The notes beneath the pieces are model-generated. The model worked only from the letters and a program-made list of their open reading frames with translations, had not been told where the DNA came from and did not search any database. From contig CAWBRT010000011.1 in the NCBI GenBank assembly GCA_963791145.1, positions 248,001-312,000 on the forward strand: DNA of 64,000 bases, in the 5' to 3' direction. This DNA comes from CAWBRT01 sp963791145 (GTDB lineage Bacteria > Acidobacteriota > Terriglobia > Terriglobales > Acidobacteriaceae). The position numbers were made by a program, and so were the translations under genes. Below, one piece after another: positions 7,996-16,206 of this stretch (position 1 is its first letter; each line of letters opens with the position of its first letter).

Positions 7996-9363
7996 GTGTC
8001 CGAGATCACGAAGTTCCTGCTGACTGACGATCACATTCCTTCCGTATGGGTTAACGTTCTGCCGCTGCTGAAGGAGCCGATGGCGCCTCCGCTGCATTCG
8101 GGGACGCTGAAGCCGTTAACGCCGGCCGATCTGGCGCCACTGTTTCCCGAGGCGCTGATCGCGCAGGAGTTCTCGCCGAAAACTGAAATTGATATCCCCG
8201 GCGAGGTGCTCGACGCATACCGGCTGTGGCGCCCTACTCCGCTGTTCCGCGCGCGCCGGCTGGAAAAGGCGCTCGACACTCCGGCCCGCATTTACTACAA
8301 GTACGAGGGCACCAGCCCGGCGGGCAGCCACAAGCCGAACACGGCCATCGCCCAGGCCTTCTATAACAAGCAGGCGGGAATCCGCCGCCTTGCCACCGAG
8401 ACCGGCGCGGGACAGTGGGGCAGCGCCCTGGCACTGGCCTGCCGCATGTTCGGCATGGAATGCACGGTCTACATGGTGAAGGTGAGCTACCAGCAGAAAC
8501 CTTATCGGCGCATGATGATGAACGTCTGGGGCGCCGAAGTCTTTGCCAGCCCCACGGACAAAACCAATTCCGGACGCGGCGTGCTGGCGCACTCGCCGGA
8601 TTCGCCGGGCTCGCTCGGTATCGCCATCAGCGAGGCGGTCGAAGACGCGGCCACCCATCCGGACACCAACTATTCGCTCGGCAGCGTGCTGAACCACGTC
8701 CTGCTGCATCAGACCGTCATCGGCCAGGAAGCGAAAAAGCAGATGGCCCTGGCCAATGATAAGCCGGACGTGGTGATCGGCTGCTTCGGCGGCGGCAGCA
8801 ACTTCGGCGGCATCGCCCTGCCGTACGTGGCTGACAAGCTCAACGGCAACGGCTCCCGCGTACGGCTGCTGGCAGTCGAACCGCAGGCGTGCCCGACGCT
8901 AACCAAGGGCTCCTTTGCCTACGACTTCGGCGACACCGCCAAGCTCACGCCGCTGGTCAAGATGTATACCCTGGGACACGACTTCGTGCCGGCCAGCATC
9001 CACGCCGGTGGACTGCGCTACCACGGCGCCTCGCCACTGGCCAGCCATCTGCTCCATCAAGGGCTGATCGAGGCACGATCTTATCTCCAGAACCCGTGCT
9101 TCGAAGCGGCGCTGCAGTTCGCGCGCACGGAAGGCATCCTATCGGCCCCGGAATCCTCGCACGCCATTAAGGCCGCGATCGACGAGGCATTGGAGGCCCG
9201 CAAGCAAGGCAAAGCACGCAGTATCCTGTTCTGCCTCAGCGGCCACGGCCACTTCGACATGTCATCCTACGACGCTTACATGGCGGGCAAGCTGCAAGAC
9301 TATGAATACCCGGCGGAAGAGGTGCAGCGCAGCTTGAAGTCGCTGCCGGCCACGGCGAGGTAG
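7996..9363 (+). CDS. trpB2: Tryptophan synthase beta-like protein (TrpB2 type)
   Basis: 455 residues, PLP-dependent, predicted to make tryptophan from indole and serine in the cytosol. The PLP lysine sits in SPAGSHKPNTA and the cofactor-phosphate loop is GCFGGGSNFGG; ETGAGQWGSALA and PESSHAIKAA are further family blocks. The long N-terminal extension and the RMMMNVWGAEV region point to the TrpB2 subgroup, which lacks the usual TrpA-binding surface. No trpA is nearby. GTG 7996 is chosen for its GAGGAG site 7 bases upstream; the in-frame TTG at 7969 has none. A role in salvage of free indole is inferred. Confidence 0.88.
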   Translation: MSEITKFLLTDDHIPSVWVNVLPLLKEPMAPPLHSGTLKPLTPADLAPLFPEALIAQEFSPKTEIDIPGEVLDAYRLWRPTPLFRARRLEKALDTPARIYYKYEGTSPAGSHKPNTAIAQAFYNKQAGIRRLATETGAGQWGSALALACRMFGMECTVYMVKVSYQQKPYRRMMMNVWGAEVFASPTDKTNSGRGVLAHSPDSPGSLGIAISEAVEDAATHPDTNYSLGSVLNHVLLHQTVIGQEAKKQMALANDKPDVVIGCFGGGSNFGGIALPYVADKLNGNGSRVRLLAVEPQACPTLTKGSFAYDFGDTAKLTPLVKMYTLGHDFVPASIHAGGLRYHGASPLASHLLHQGLIEARSYLQNPCFEAALQFARTEGILSAPESSHAIKAAIDEALEARKQGKARSILFCLSGHGHFDMSSYDAYMAGKLQDYEYPAEEVQRSLKSLPATAR

Positions 9364-9367
9364 ACCT

Positions 9368-9410
9368 GGCGCCCCATATCTGAGCTGTTGTCTGGTGCAA
9401 ATATGGGGCG
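9368..9410. terminator. Hairpin after trpB2 (GCCCCATAT stem)
   Basis: A 10-bp stem (CGCCCCATAT, 9370-9379, with ATATGGGGCG, 9401-9410) starts nine bases after the trpB2 stop. There is no T-run, so it may be a Rho-dependent or processing hairpin. Its core resembles the hairpin at 43441-43485. Confidence 0.45.
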
Positions 9411-9569
9411 TTGCTCTGCGATCGATGGACTTCCCCCACGTTTGCTTCTAGACATGAGGCACCGGTCGGGTAAGCTATGCCACCTCGGGGCAGTTGACGC
9501 TACTCGCGGGAGTCTTTAGGCTGGAAGAGTTGCTCGGCCTAGGCAGAAGGCCACCGCCGAGATTACGAA

Positions 9570-9797
9570 ATGACAGTAAAGTCGATTCAACTTGGACAGA
9601 TTTGGCGTCACGAGGCCACGGGAAAGCTTTATCTCGTGACCAAGCTCTACAGCGAGGCGCTGGCCGACTTCGCCATGCTTCGCGAGACCAACGTCCCGCC
9701 GGGCACGGGCGATTCCACGCGGGTTCGAGTCAGCAAGTCCGCCGCCGGGGCGACGTTGGCCGGCTACGCCTTCGCCCAGGACCCGGAAAGTTTTTAG
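9570..9797 (+). CDS. Small hypothetical protein
   Basis: 75 residues, not recognised as any known family. The sequence is soluble and evenly composed (starts MTVKSIQLGQIWRHEATGKLYLV), reminiscent of small conserved hypothetical proteins that begin with a QxGxxWR/H motif and fold as a short beta-barrel. Codon use resembles that of the neighbours. The ribosome site is weak (GAG about 8 bases before ATG). The gene stands alone between trpB2 and dedA. Confidence 0.5.
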   Translation: MTVKSIQLGQIWRHEATGKLYLVTKLYSEALADFAMLRETNVPPGTGDSTRVRVSKSAAGATLAGYAFAQDPESF

Positions 9798-9853
9798 ATC
9801 CGACATATGATTGCTCGTTTCAAGAGGCATACATCGATTAGAACGCCATCTGC

Positions 9854-9880
9854 CAAATCCGAAATCAAAAATCTGCAACC
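9854..9880. repeat. Short heptad array (CAAATCC/GAAATCA/AAAATCT)
   Basis: Three to four AT-rich 7-mers ending 18 bases before the dedA start; same repeat class as at 15181 and 20290. Confidence 0.6.
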
Positions 9881-9897
9881 ATAAGTTTTGATGTAGC

Positions 9898-10551
9898 ATG
9901 ATCTCCAATATCCTGCTGGCCCTCGCCGCCTTCATCAAGACCGCCATATCCTCGCTGGGATATTCGGGCATCGTGCTGCTGATGGCCATCGAATCGGCTT
10001 GCATCCCTCTTCCTTCGGAAGTGATCATGCCCTTCTCGGGCTACCTGGTTTATGCCAACCGGTTCAGCTCACTGTGGCTGATCGCCACCATGGGCGCCCT
10101 GGGTTGCAATCTCGGCTCGGTGCTGGCTTATGAGGTAGGCGCCTACGGCGGCCGGCCTCTGATCGAGAAGTACGGCAAATATATCCTGCTGAACCGGCAT
10201 GACCTGGAGCTGGCGGAGCGGTTCTTCCAGCGCTATGGCAGCATTACGGTCTTTATCGGACGCCTGCTGCCGGTGATCCGCACCTTCATCGCCCTGCCAG
10301 CCGGAATCGCGCGCATGCCGCGAGGACGCTTCCACTTCTACACCTTCGTCGGCTCGTGGCCCTGGTGCTGGATGCTGGCTTATGTGGGCTACAAGCTGGG
10401 CGAGCGCTGGGACAGCGATCCACGGTTGAAGCTCTGGTTCCACCGGTTGGATGCCGTGATCGTCGTTCTGCTCCTGGCCGGCATCGTGTGGTTCGTGCGC
10501 AATCACCTGAAGAACCGTGTGCGCGACGCGGCGACAGTGGAAAGCAAATAG
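9898..10551 (+). CDS. DedA-family (SNARE-associated) inner-membrane protein
   Basis: 217 residues with about five hydrophobic segments. It has the DedA signatures: an acidic residue in the first hydrophobic block (ESACIPLPSEVIMPFSG) and FIGRLLPVIRTFIALPAGIARMP, followed by a PWCWMLAYVGYKLG helix. DedA proteins are envelope membrane proteins linked to lipid flipping and membrane potential; C55-P translocation is known for some relatives. Starts at ATG 9898 with no strong ribosome site. An SDR gene follows 18 bases downstream and is probably co-transcribed. Confidence 0.88.
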   Translation: MISNILLALAAFIKTAISSLGYSGIVLLMAIESACIPLPSEVIMPFSGYLVYANRFSSLWLIATMGALGCNLGSVLAYEVGAYGGRPLIEKYGKYILLNRHDLELAERFFQRYGSITVFIGRLLPVIRTFIALPAGIARMPRGRFHFYTFVGSWPWCWMLAYVGYKLGERWDSDPRLKLWFHRLDAVIVVLLLAGIVWFVRNHLKNRVRDAATVESK

Positions 10552-10569
10552 GGTTGGGAGGAGTCAACC

Positions 10570-11275
10570 ATGCCGAAGGAACGCGTTCTCATCACCGGCG
10601 GCGCCAACGGGATCGGCCGCGCCATAGCCGAGCGCAGCCGGGCAGACGGCTACGAGCCGGTCATCATCGATCTGGTCGGAGACGGTATCCGCGCGGACTT
10701 GTCCGACCCGCAACAGACTGCTCGCGCTCTGGAAGAGGCGCTGCGCGGACGGCCCAATCACCCGGCTGGTGAACAACGTGGGCGTCATCAAGCCGGCCCC
10801 GATCGAAGGGCAGACGCTAGACGAGTTTGACGCCGTGATGGCGCTGAACCTGCGCTGCGCCATGCAATGCGCGCAGGCGGTGCTGCCGGGAATGAAGGAG
10901 GCCGGATTCGGGCGCATCGTGAATATTTCCTCGCGCTCCGCCCTCGGCAAGGAGTTGCGCACCGCCTATGCCGCCAGCAAGGCGGGGCTTACAGGGCATG
11001 GCCCGCGTCTGGGCGCTGGAGCTGGGAGAATTCGGCATTACCGCCAACGCGGTGGGTCCGGGGCCGATCCGCACCGAACTGTTCGATCGCGGCAACCCTC
11101 CCGACAGCCCGCGCACCCGCGCCATCCTCGAACGCCATCCCGGTGCGCCGCATGGGCTGCGTCGAAGACGTGGCGCAACGCAGTCTCGTTTTTGCTCGAT
11201 GCGCGCAGCGGCTTTGTCACCGGGCAGGTGCTCTACGTCTGCGGCGGGATGACGGTAGGAAGCGCGGGAGCGTAG
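10570..11275 (+). CDS. SDR-family oxidoreductase, interrupted by four +1 frame changes
   Basis: Classical short-chain dehydrogenase spread over shifting frames. The pieces are TGGANGIGRAIA (start), LVNNVGVIKPAP, NISSRSALG and AYAASKAG (catalytic Ser and Tyr-Lys), ALELGEFGITANAVGPG, IPVRRMGCVEDVA and SFLLDARSGFVTGQ. Frame moves forward by one base near 10750, 10994, 11130 and 11176. Removing one base at each gives a clean 233-residue protein, typical for the family. GGAGGAG lies before ATG 10570. All motifs are present, so the gene was recently intact or the breaks are sequence errors. Substrate unknown. Confidence 0.8.
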
Positions 11276-11487
11276 TCGGCCGGGGTCGCCGGGCGCGGAT
11301 TTTCCGCTTTCCGGCATGAAATCGGAGACCGTCGAGCCGCACCACTCGGCCTCGAAAAGCAGCAGCACGACGGCTAAACAGCACCTTTCAATCGGTCTCC
11401 GCCGGGGCAGAACGCAAAATGTTTGCTCAATGGCGCGCCGGTGGTAGAAGATATACTTTCGACAATCCCTTATAGGACTCCCTGATC

Positions 11488-12848
11488 ATGTCTGCACCTA
11501 ATAATGCTGGTCCGTCCGGGGCTGCCGGTTTGGCGGCCATCACTCCGCCAAAAGGCAAGCTTGGAATCATGCTCCCGGGCATGGGCGCCGTGGCTACCAC
11601 CTTCGTGGCCGGCGTGGAAGCGGTTCGCCGTGGCTTCGCCGACCCTGTCGGCTCGCTCACGCAAATGGCGACCATACGCCTGGGAAAGCGCACCGAGGGG
11701 CGTTCTCCCCGAATCAAGGATTTCGTTCCCCTCGCCGGTCTCGACGACCTGGTCTTCACCGGCTGGGACATCTTCGAGGACAACATGTACGCCGCCGCCA
11801 GCAACGCCGGCGTGCTGGAGAAGGAGCTGCTGGAGAAGGTCAAGCCCTTCCTGCAGTCGATCAAGCCCGCGTAAGGCCGTCTTCGATCACAACTACGTCA
11901 AGCTGATCGACGGCCCCAACGTCAAGAAGGGCAAGAACAAGATGGACCTGGCGGAGCAGCTGCGCGAGGACATCCGCGACTTCAAGCAAGAAGTCCGGGG
12001 CCGACCGCCTGGTGATGATCTGGTGCGGCTCGACGGAGAGCTATACCCAGCCGACGCGAGGTGCACCAGTCGCTGGCGTCGTTCGAGAAGGCGCTGTGCA
12101 ACAGCGACGCAGCACATCGCCCCATCGCAGATCTACGCTTACGCCGCGCTGATGGAGCGCGTGCCCTTCGCCAACGGCGCGCCCAACCTGACGGTCGATA
12201 TTCCCGCCATGCTCGAGCTCTCGCGACAGCAACCAGACGCCCATCGCCGGCAAGGATTACAAGACCGGGCAGACGCTGATGAAGACCATCCTGGCCCCCG
12301 GCTTCAAGGCGCGCATGATCGGCGTCAAGGGCTGGTTCTCCACCAACATCCTGGGCAACCGCGACGGCGAGGTGCTGGAAGATCCCGGCTCCTTCAAGAC
12401 CAAGGAAGAATCCAAGCTCTCCGTGCTGGACCACATCCTGCAGCCGCAGCTCTACCCCGAGCTGTACAAAGACATCTGCCACAAGGTGCGCATCAACTAC
12501 TATCCGCCGCGCGGGGACAACAAAGAAGGCTGGGACAACATCGACATCTTCGGCTGGCTGGGTTATCCCATGCAGATCAAGGTCGACTTCCTGTGCCGCG
12601 ACAGCATTCTGGCCGCGCCCCTCGTGCTCGACCTGGTGCTGTTCATGGACCTGGCGCAGCGGACCAGCACGCTGAAGGGCATCGGCATACAGGAGTGGCT
12701 CAGCTTCTACTTCAAGTCGCCCATGACCGCCCCCGGGCTCTATCCCGAGCACGACCTGTTCATCCAGCTGATGAAGCTGAAGAACACGCTGCGCCACCTG
12801 AAGGGAGAAGAGCTGATCACCCACCTTGGACTGGAGTACTACGACTGA
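11488..12848 (+). CDS. ino1: Inositol-3-phosphate synthase, interrupted by five +1 frame changes
   Basis: Makes myo-inositol-3-phosphate from glucose-6-phosphate with NAD, first step to inositol lipids and solutes. Recognisable blocks: GIMLPGMGAVATTFVAG (NAD site), FTGWDIFEDNMY, KLIDGPNVKKGKNKMDLAEQ, LVMIWCGSTESYTQPT, IAPSQIYAYAALMERVPFAN, GKDYKTGQTLMKT, and an intact C-terminal 189 residues including GWFSTNILGNRDGEVL and FKTKEESK. Frame steps forward near 11866 (creating TAA at 11872), 11987, 12057, 12109 and 12233. Corrected length is 451 residues, a normal size for the family. All catalytic blocks survive, so error is likelier than decay. Confidence 0.85.
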
Positions 12849-12873
12849 GTATCTCCGCTAGTGGGTCAGTTTT

Positions 12874-12920
12874 GGGTGCCCCAACGTCAACCCGAGCGCC
12901 GGGAGGGACGTGAGGCACCC
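12874..12920. terminator. Inverted repeat downstream of ino1
   Basis: GGGTGCCCCAACGTC (12874-12888) faces GACGTGAGGCACCC (12907-12920) with a GC-rich loop. It lies 26 bases past the ino1 stop and has no T-tract. Probably a processing or termination stem or a REP-like repeat. Confidence 0.5.
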
Positions 12921-13041
12921 ACCCTGATTCAAAATGCGATGCTCCCTCCGCAACCGGCGAACCGACGAATAACTTTTTTTCATGGATTTTTACCCCCGCC
13001 GGTCGCGTCCTGCCACCCCTGGCCTGCATCTTATTCGAAGC

Positions 13042-13500
13042 ATGCTACGCGGATGCACCCAACTCGGCTCAATCGTTCTGCTGTTCGTCTCAGTCGCTTT
13101 CGCCGGCTCTCCCGGTACTTTTCTGGGGACCATGGTGACGTCAGGGGAAGATCACTGGATCTATGTTCGCAGCCGGAATGGAACGCTAAGGCATGTCGAT
13201 ATTTCATCCGCCCAGGTGACCTACGAGCCGGCGGTCCCACGCGAGCGGCGCAAGGACCCAGCCGTGCGGGCGCTGGAACCCGGGGTGGAAATTCGCGTCA
13301 CCGCCGAACAGGATTCCAACGGTGAGTGGCGCGCCAGCCAGGTGGAAATCACGGGCTCTGCTGCTAACGCTCCCAGCGACAAACGCCCGGCTAACCCCAG
13401 CAGCACTCCGCCTGCCGACGATCAGCAGGACGATCAACCGAACGGCAACCAGGACACTCAGCCTGCTATGAACCTGGCGCCGGGCGCCTCGGCGGCCTAG
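13042..13500 (+). CDS. Secreted hypothetical protein with acidic Gln/Asn/Pro tail
   Basis: 152 residues, function not recognised. The N-terminus is a signal peptide (MLRGCTQLGSIVLLFVSVAFAG). Residues about 25-105 look like a small beta-rich module (GTFLGTMVTSGEDHWIYVRSRNG... EIRVTAEQDSNGEWRASQVEI), in the style of secreted OB-fold or DUF5666-like domains; the tail (about 45 residues) is rich in Asp, Gln, Asn and Pro and probably disordered. ATG 13042 is chosen because it begins the signal peptide; in-frame upstream ATG 12982 would add 20 unlikely residues. Confidence 0.55.
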   Translation: MLRGCTQLGSIVLLFVSVAFAGSPGTFLGTMVTSGEDHWIYVRSRNGTLRHVDISSAQVTYEPAVPRERRKDPAVRALEPGVEIRVTAEQDSNGEWRASQVEITGSAANAPSDKRPANPSSTPPADDQQDDQPNGNQDTQPAMNLAPGASAA

Positions 13501-13604
13501 CGTCCTTCCCGAGACCGGCAAAGGCAGGTTTCCGAGACATAAAAACTGGCAGTTCCCAGGCCTGCTTGAGGCTCTGTGGGGGAACTGCCGGTCTCATGGA
13601 ATTA

Positions 13605-14011
13605 CTAGCGGTCGTGATCGCGGTCGCCGTGGAAGGGCCCTCCGTGGCCGCGATAGCCGTCCTCATAGCCACGCTGGTAAGCCTCCCGGTAAATATCCTT
13701 GTAGCGGCCCTTGTCGCCAAAACGCCGCTCGTAACCGTGGTCCGCATGTTTGTAAGAGCCATTGCGGGCAGGACGGAAGTCACGATGGCTGAAGAAATCG
13801 TTGCGGCCATCCTGCGCGCCGTCGCGGAAGCCATAGTCCTGCGCTATCCGGCGCACCTCCTCCCAATGCTCGGAGCCCCAATGGTCGTCATGGTCAAAAA
13901 AGCTGAAGCCGGTCTGGGCAAACGGCGGGCAGGGAGGGTTTGCGCACGAGCGCCCACCGCACCACCCGCAGCCAACGCTATCGCCATCGCATATACATGT
14001 AACCTCTTCAT
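13605..14011 (-). CDS. Exported Arg/Asp/Gly-rich protein, one -1 frame change
   Basis: ATG 14011, behind a GAGGGG ribosome site, opens a clear signal peptide (MKRLHVYAMAIALAAGG ... ARAQ) in one frame. The plausible mature body (SFFDHDDHW, then FRDGAQDGRNDF, HADHGYERRFGDKGRY, REAYQRGYEDGYRG) lies in another. Restoring one base in a CC run near 13923 joins them into 135 residues. The body repeats a GYxDG / D-R pattern typical of small secreted acidobacterial proteins of unknown function. The split into two frames is seen; that they were one gene is an inference, well supported by the signal peptide. Confidence 0.6.
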
Positions 14012-14136
14012 GGTCGTTCCCCTCTTCCTTTCGCTTCATCAAACACGCCAGGTTGAATCGTGTTTCTCTCTGCATAAGGAAATCGGGAGACGCCGCGCGT
14101 AGCGTGCGTAGATGGGCGTAGAAGCGGCGGACATCG

Positions 14137-14162
14137 CACGCGAATGATCCACGCGAATGATC
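14137..14162. repeat. Tandem 13-bp direct repeat
   Basis: Two exact adjacent copies of CACGCGAATGATC in the gap between the hemD stop and the exported-protein gene. Function unknown. Confidence 0.75.
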
Positions 14163-14204
14163 GATGTAATTGGAAGATGACGAAACTATGCGGGTGAAAA
14201 CGGG

Positions 14205-15029
14205 TTACCGGCCTTCTTTCGCCCGCTCCAGCAGAGCTTCAATCAGTCCTGGGATGGTGTACTCTCGCGCCTGCAGGTCGACCGCGAGACCATAGCTCCG
14301 TAAGGTCTCCGAGGTAATTGGCCCGATCGAGGCGTTCAACACCCCGCGCACCAGCGCCGATTTCGCTGAGCGGACACCCAGCAGCTTCAGGTAGTTGTGC
14401 ACGGTGGAAGAGCTGGTGAAGGTGATCGCGAGCACACCCGCCGGAGGACGTTCGCGCAGCGCCGCGCGCAGCAGTTGGCGCGATTCCGCGGGTGCGACTG
14501 TCTCATAGGCTTCGACTACGTCCACACGGGCTCCCGCTTTGCGCAGCTCCCGCGGGATTACGTCGCGGGCCACCTTCGCCCGGCAGAGCAGCACGCGCTG
14601 GCCGCGAACTTTCTCGGCCAGGGTTTCGACGACCGACTCGGCGACGTATTCCTTGGGCATCGCCTCCACCGTCAACCCCTGGCGCTCGACTGTCGCTTTT
14701 GTTGCGGGACCGATGGCAGCGATCTTGAGATGCCCCAGCGCGGAAGCAGCGAGCTGGTGAGCTTGCGCGCGCTGGAAGAATGCTTCGACGCCGTTCACGC
14801 TGGTTAGGATCAGCCACTCGTAGCCGGCGATGCCGTCGAGTGCGGCGTCCAGCCTGGCGTAAGAGCGCGGAGGCCGAATTTCTATGAAAGGAATCTCCAG
14901 GACCTCAGCGCCCAAAGCGCGCAGCTCTCCTGCCAGCGTCCCGGCCTGCTTGCGGGCGCGCGAGACAATAATGCGCCAGCCGGCGAGCGGTAACGCGTTC
15001 GGTCCTGTTTGTGCGCCGGATGTCTCCAT
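14205..15029 (-). CDS. hemD: Uroporphyrinogen-III synthase
   Basis: 274 residues; cyclises hydroxymethylbilane to uroporphyrinogen III in tetrapyrrole synthesis. Sequence identity is low across this family, but the two-lobed layout is visible: IIVSRARKQAGTLAGEL, ILTSVNGVEAFF, IAAIGPATKATVERQGL and, in the second lobe, VEAYETVAP, ITFTSSSTVHNYL and ASIGPITSETLRSYGL. It is the last gene of the run hemX-hemA-hemC-hemD, which secures the call. ATG 15029 gives the normal length; the upstream extension would run through the palindromic repeat. Confidence 0.88.
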   Translation of the reverse strand: METSGAQTGPNALPLAGWRIIVSRARKQAGTLAGELRALGAEVLEIPFIEIRPPRSYARLDAALDGIAGYEWLILTSVNGVEAFFQRAQAHQLAASALGHLKIAAIGPATKATVERQGLTVEAMPKEYVAESVVETLAEKVRGQRVLLCRAKVARDVIPRELRKAGARVDVVEAYETVAPAESRQLLRAALRERPPAGVLAITFTSSSTVHNYLKLLGVRSAKSALVRGVLNASIGPITSETLRSYGLAVDLQAREYTIPGLIEALLERAKEGR

Positions 15030-15061
15030 GTCCTCTACGTCCGATATCCCTCTTTGGGTGT

Positions 15062-15159
15062 GGCACCGTTTCCGCTGGTGCCCCACCTTCGCGAAGCGAA
15101 GCGGTGCTACGGTTGGATTCGAACCCACCCTAGCGCCCAAAAGCGGCGCGAGGGGTGGG
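15062..15159. repeat. REP-like palindromes between hemC and hemD
   Basis: Two stems: GGCACC/GGTGCC (15062-15082) and a longer imperfect one, CCCACCCTAGCGCC (15124-15137) against GGCGCGAGGGGTGGG (ends 15159). A short GGATTCGAACCC stretch mimics a tRNA T-arm but no tRNA folds here. Confidence 0.6.
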
Positions 15160-15180
15160 CCACCTGCATTTTCTTCTTAC

Positions 15181-15212
15181 AATCTGAAATCAAAAATCTT
15201 AAATCTGAAATG
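15181..15212. repeat. Heptad array (AATCTGA type), 3' side of hemC
   Basis: AATCTGA, AATCAAA, AATCTTA, AATCTGA directly after the hemC stop. It faces, in inverted sense, the array at 16159-16186 on the other side of hemC. Confidence 0.8.
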
Positions 15213-15214
15213 CG

Positions 15215-16150
15215 CTACGGCTGCTGCGGAGCGGTGGCTGCCGAGCTGTAGACCTCTGCAAGAATCTCTGTTCCCCCTCGGCTAAGGATCAGTGCGCCGG
15301 TTCTCTCCCCTAACTCGACAGGATCGCTCCCGCTCTGTACTTCGCGAATGAGTTTTCCGCCATCAGGGCTGGCGCAAATGGCGGTCAGCGTGAGTTTGCC
15401 TTCGGCCATCTCGGCGAAGGCGCCGATCGGAACCTGGCAGCCGCCACCGAGCTTGTTCAGCAGGGCCCGCTCGCAGGTGGTGGCCATGCGCGCCGCCTGG
15501 TCGTCGAGAAAGCGCAGCAGCTCCCGCGTGGCCTTGTCGCCGCGGCGGATTTCGATTCCCAGAGCGCCCTGGCCGGCCGCCGGACACATCAGCTCGGCCG
15601 GCAGGACCTGCTTGACCAGTTGCGTCTTGCCCAGCCGGTTCAGTCCGGCCGCCGCCAGGATGATGGCATCGTACTCGCCGGCCTCGAGCTTGCGCACACG
15701 CGTATCGACATTGCCGCGCAAGGGGAAAACCTCCAGGTCAGGCCGCTTGACCTTAAGCTGCGCCTGGCGCCGCAGGCTGCTGGTGCCGACCTTGGCGGCG
15801 CGCGGAAGATCGTCCAAGCCGGAATACTTCACCGAGAGCAGCACGTCTCGCGGATTCTCGCGCGTGGTGATGGCGGCGATTTCAAACTCCGGCGCCAGCT
15901 CGGTGGGCAGATCCTTGAGGCTGTGCACTGCCAAATCGACGCGACCTTCGGCCAGCGCCTCCTCGATCTCCTTGGTGAACATCCCCTTGGTCCCGACCTT
16001 GGCCAGAGCAACGTCGGTGATCTTGTCGCCGGTCGTGCGAATGATCTCCAGCTCGACCTGGTGGCCGCGCCCGCGCAGCAGCGCGGCAATGTGGTTGGCC
16101 TGCCAGAGAGCAAGCTGCGAGCCGCGCGAGCCGATGCGAAGAAGAGCCAT
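15215..16150 (-). CDS. hemC: Porphobilinogen deaminase (hydroxymethylbilane synthase)
   Basis: 311 residues, the usual length. Condenses four porphobilinogens to hydroxymethylbilane, using a covalently bound dipyrromethane. Clear motifs: RIGSRGSQLALWQA at the N-terminus, HSLKDLPTE, GTSSLRRQAQL, LRGNVDTRVRKL, and the cofactor cysteine in NKLGGGCQVPIGA. ATG 16150 has no ribosome site, and a heptad array lies right upstream; hemC may depend on coupling or reinitiation after hemA. Intact here, while hemA just upstream is frame-broken. Confidence 0.96.
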   Translation of the reverse strand: MALLRIGSRGSQLALWQANHIAALLRGRGHQVELEIIRTTGDKITDVALAKVGTKGMFTKEIEEALAEGRVDLAVHSLKDLPTELAPEFEIAAITTRENPRDVLLSVKYSGLDDLPRAAKVGTSSLRRQAQLKVKRPDLEVFPLRGNVDTRVRKLEAGEYDAIILAAAGLNRLGKTQLVKQVLPAELMCPAAGQGALGIEIRRGDKATRELLRFLDDQAARMATTCERALLNKLGGGCQVPIGAFAEMAEGKLTLTAICASPDGGKLIREVQSGSDPVELGERTGALILSRGGTEILAEVYSSAATAPQQP

Positions 16151-16158
16151 GCTATTTA

Positions 16159-16186
16159 AGATTGTAGATTTTCGATTTTAGATTGA
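16159..16186. repeat. Heptad array (AGATTGT type), 5' side of hemC
   Basis: AGATTGT, AGATTTT, CGATTTT, AGATTGA in the 56-base gap between hemA and hemC; occupies the region where the hemC ribosome site should be. Confidence 0.8.
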
Positions 16187-16206
16187 AAACAGCTTACTCT
16201 GAGCCG

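Noticed and set aside
13566..14102. Plus-strand frame opposite the exported Arg/Asp-rich protein, rich in Val/Ala/Ile
   Set aside because: Hydrophobic look arises from the reverse complement of Asp/Arg/Tyr codons; the minus strand has a ribosome site and signal peptide.
15085..15165. Possible tRNA on the minus strand (GGGTTCGAATCC and a 7-base loop on a 5-bp stem)
   Set aside because: No acceptor stem, T-stem pairing is broken, the loop lacks U33, and the stems are better explained as REP-like palindromes.
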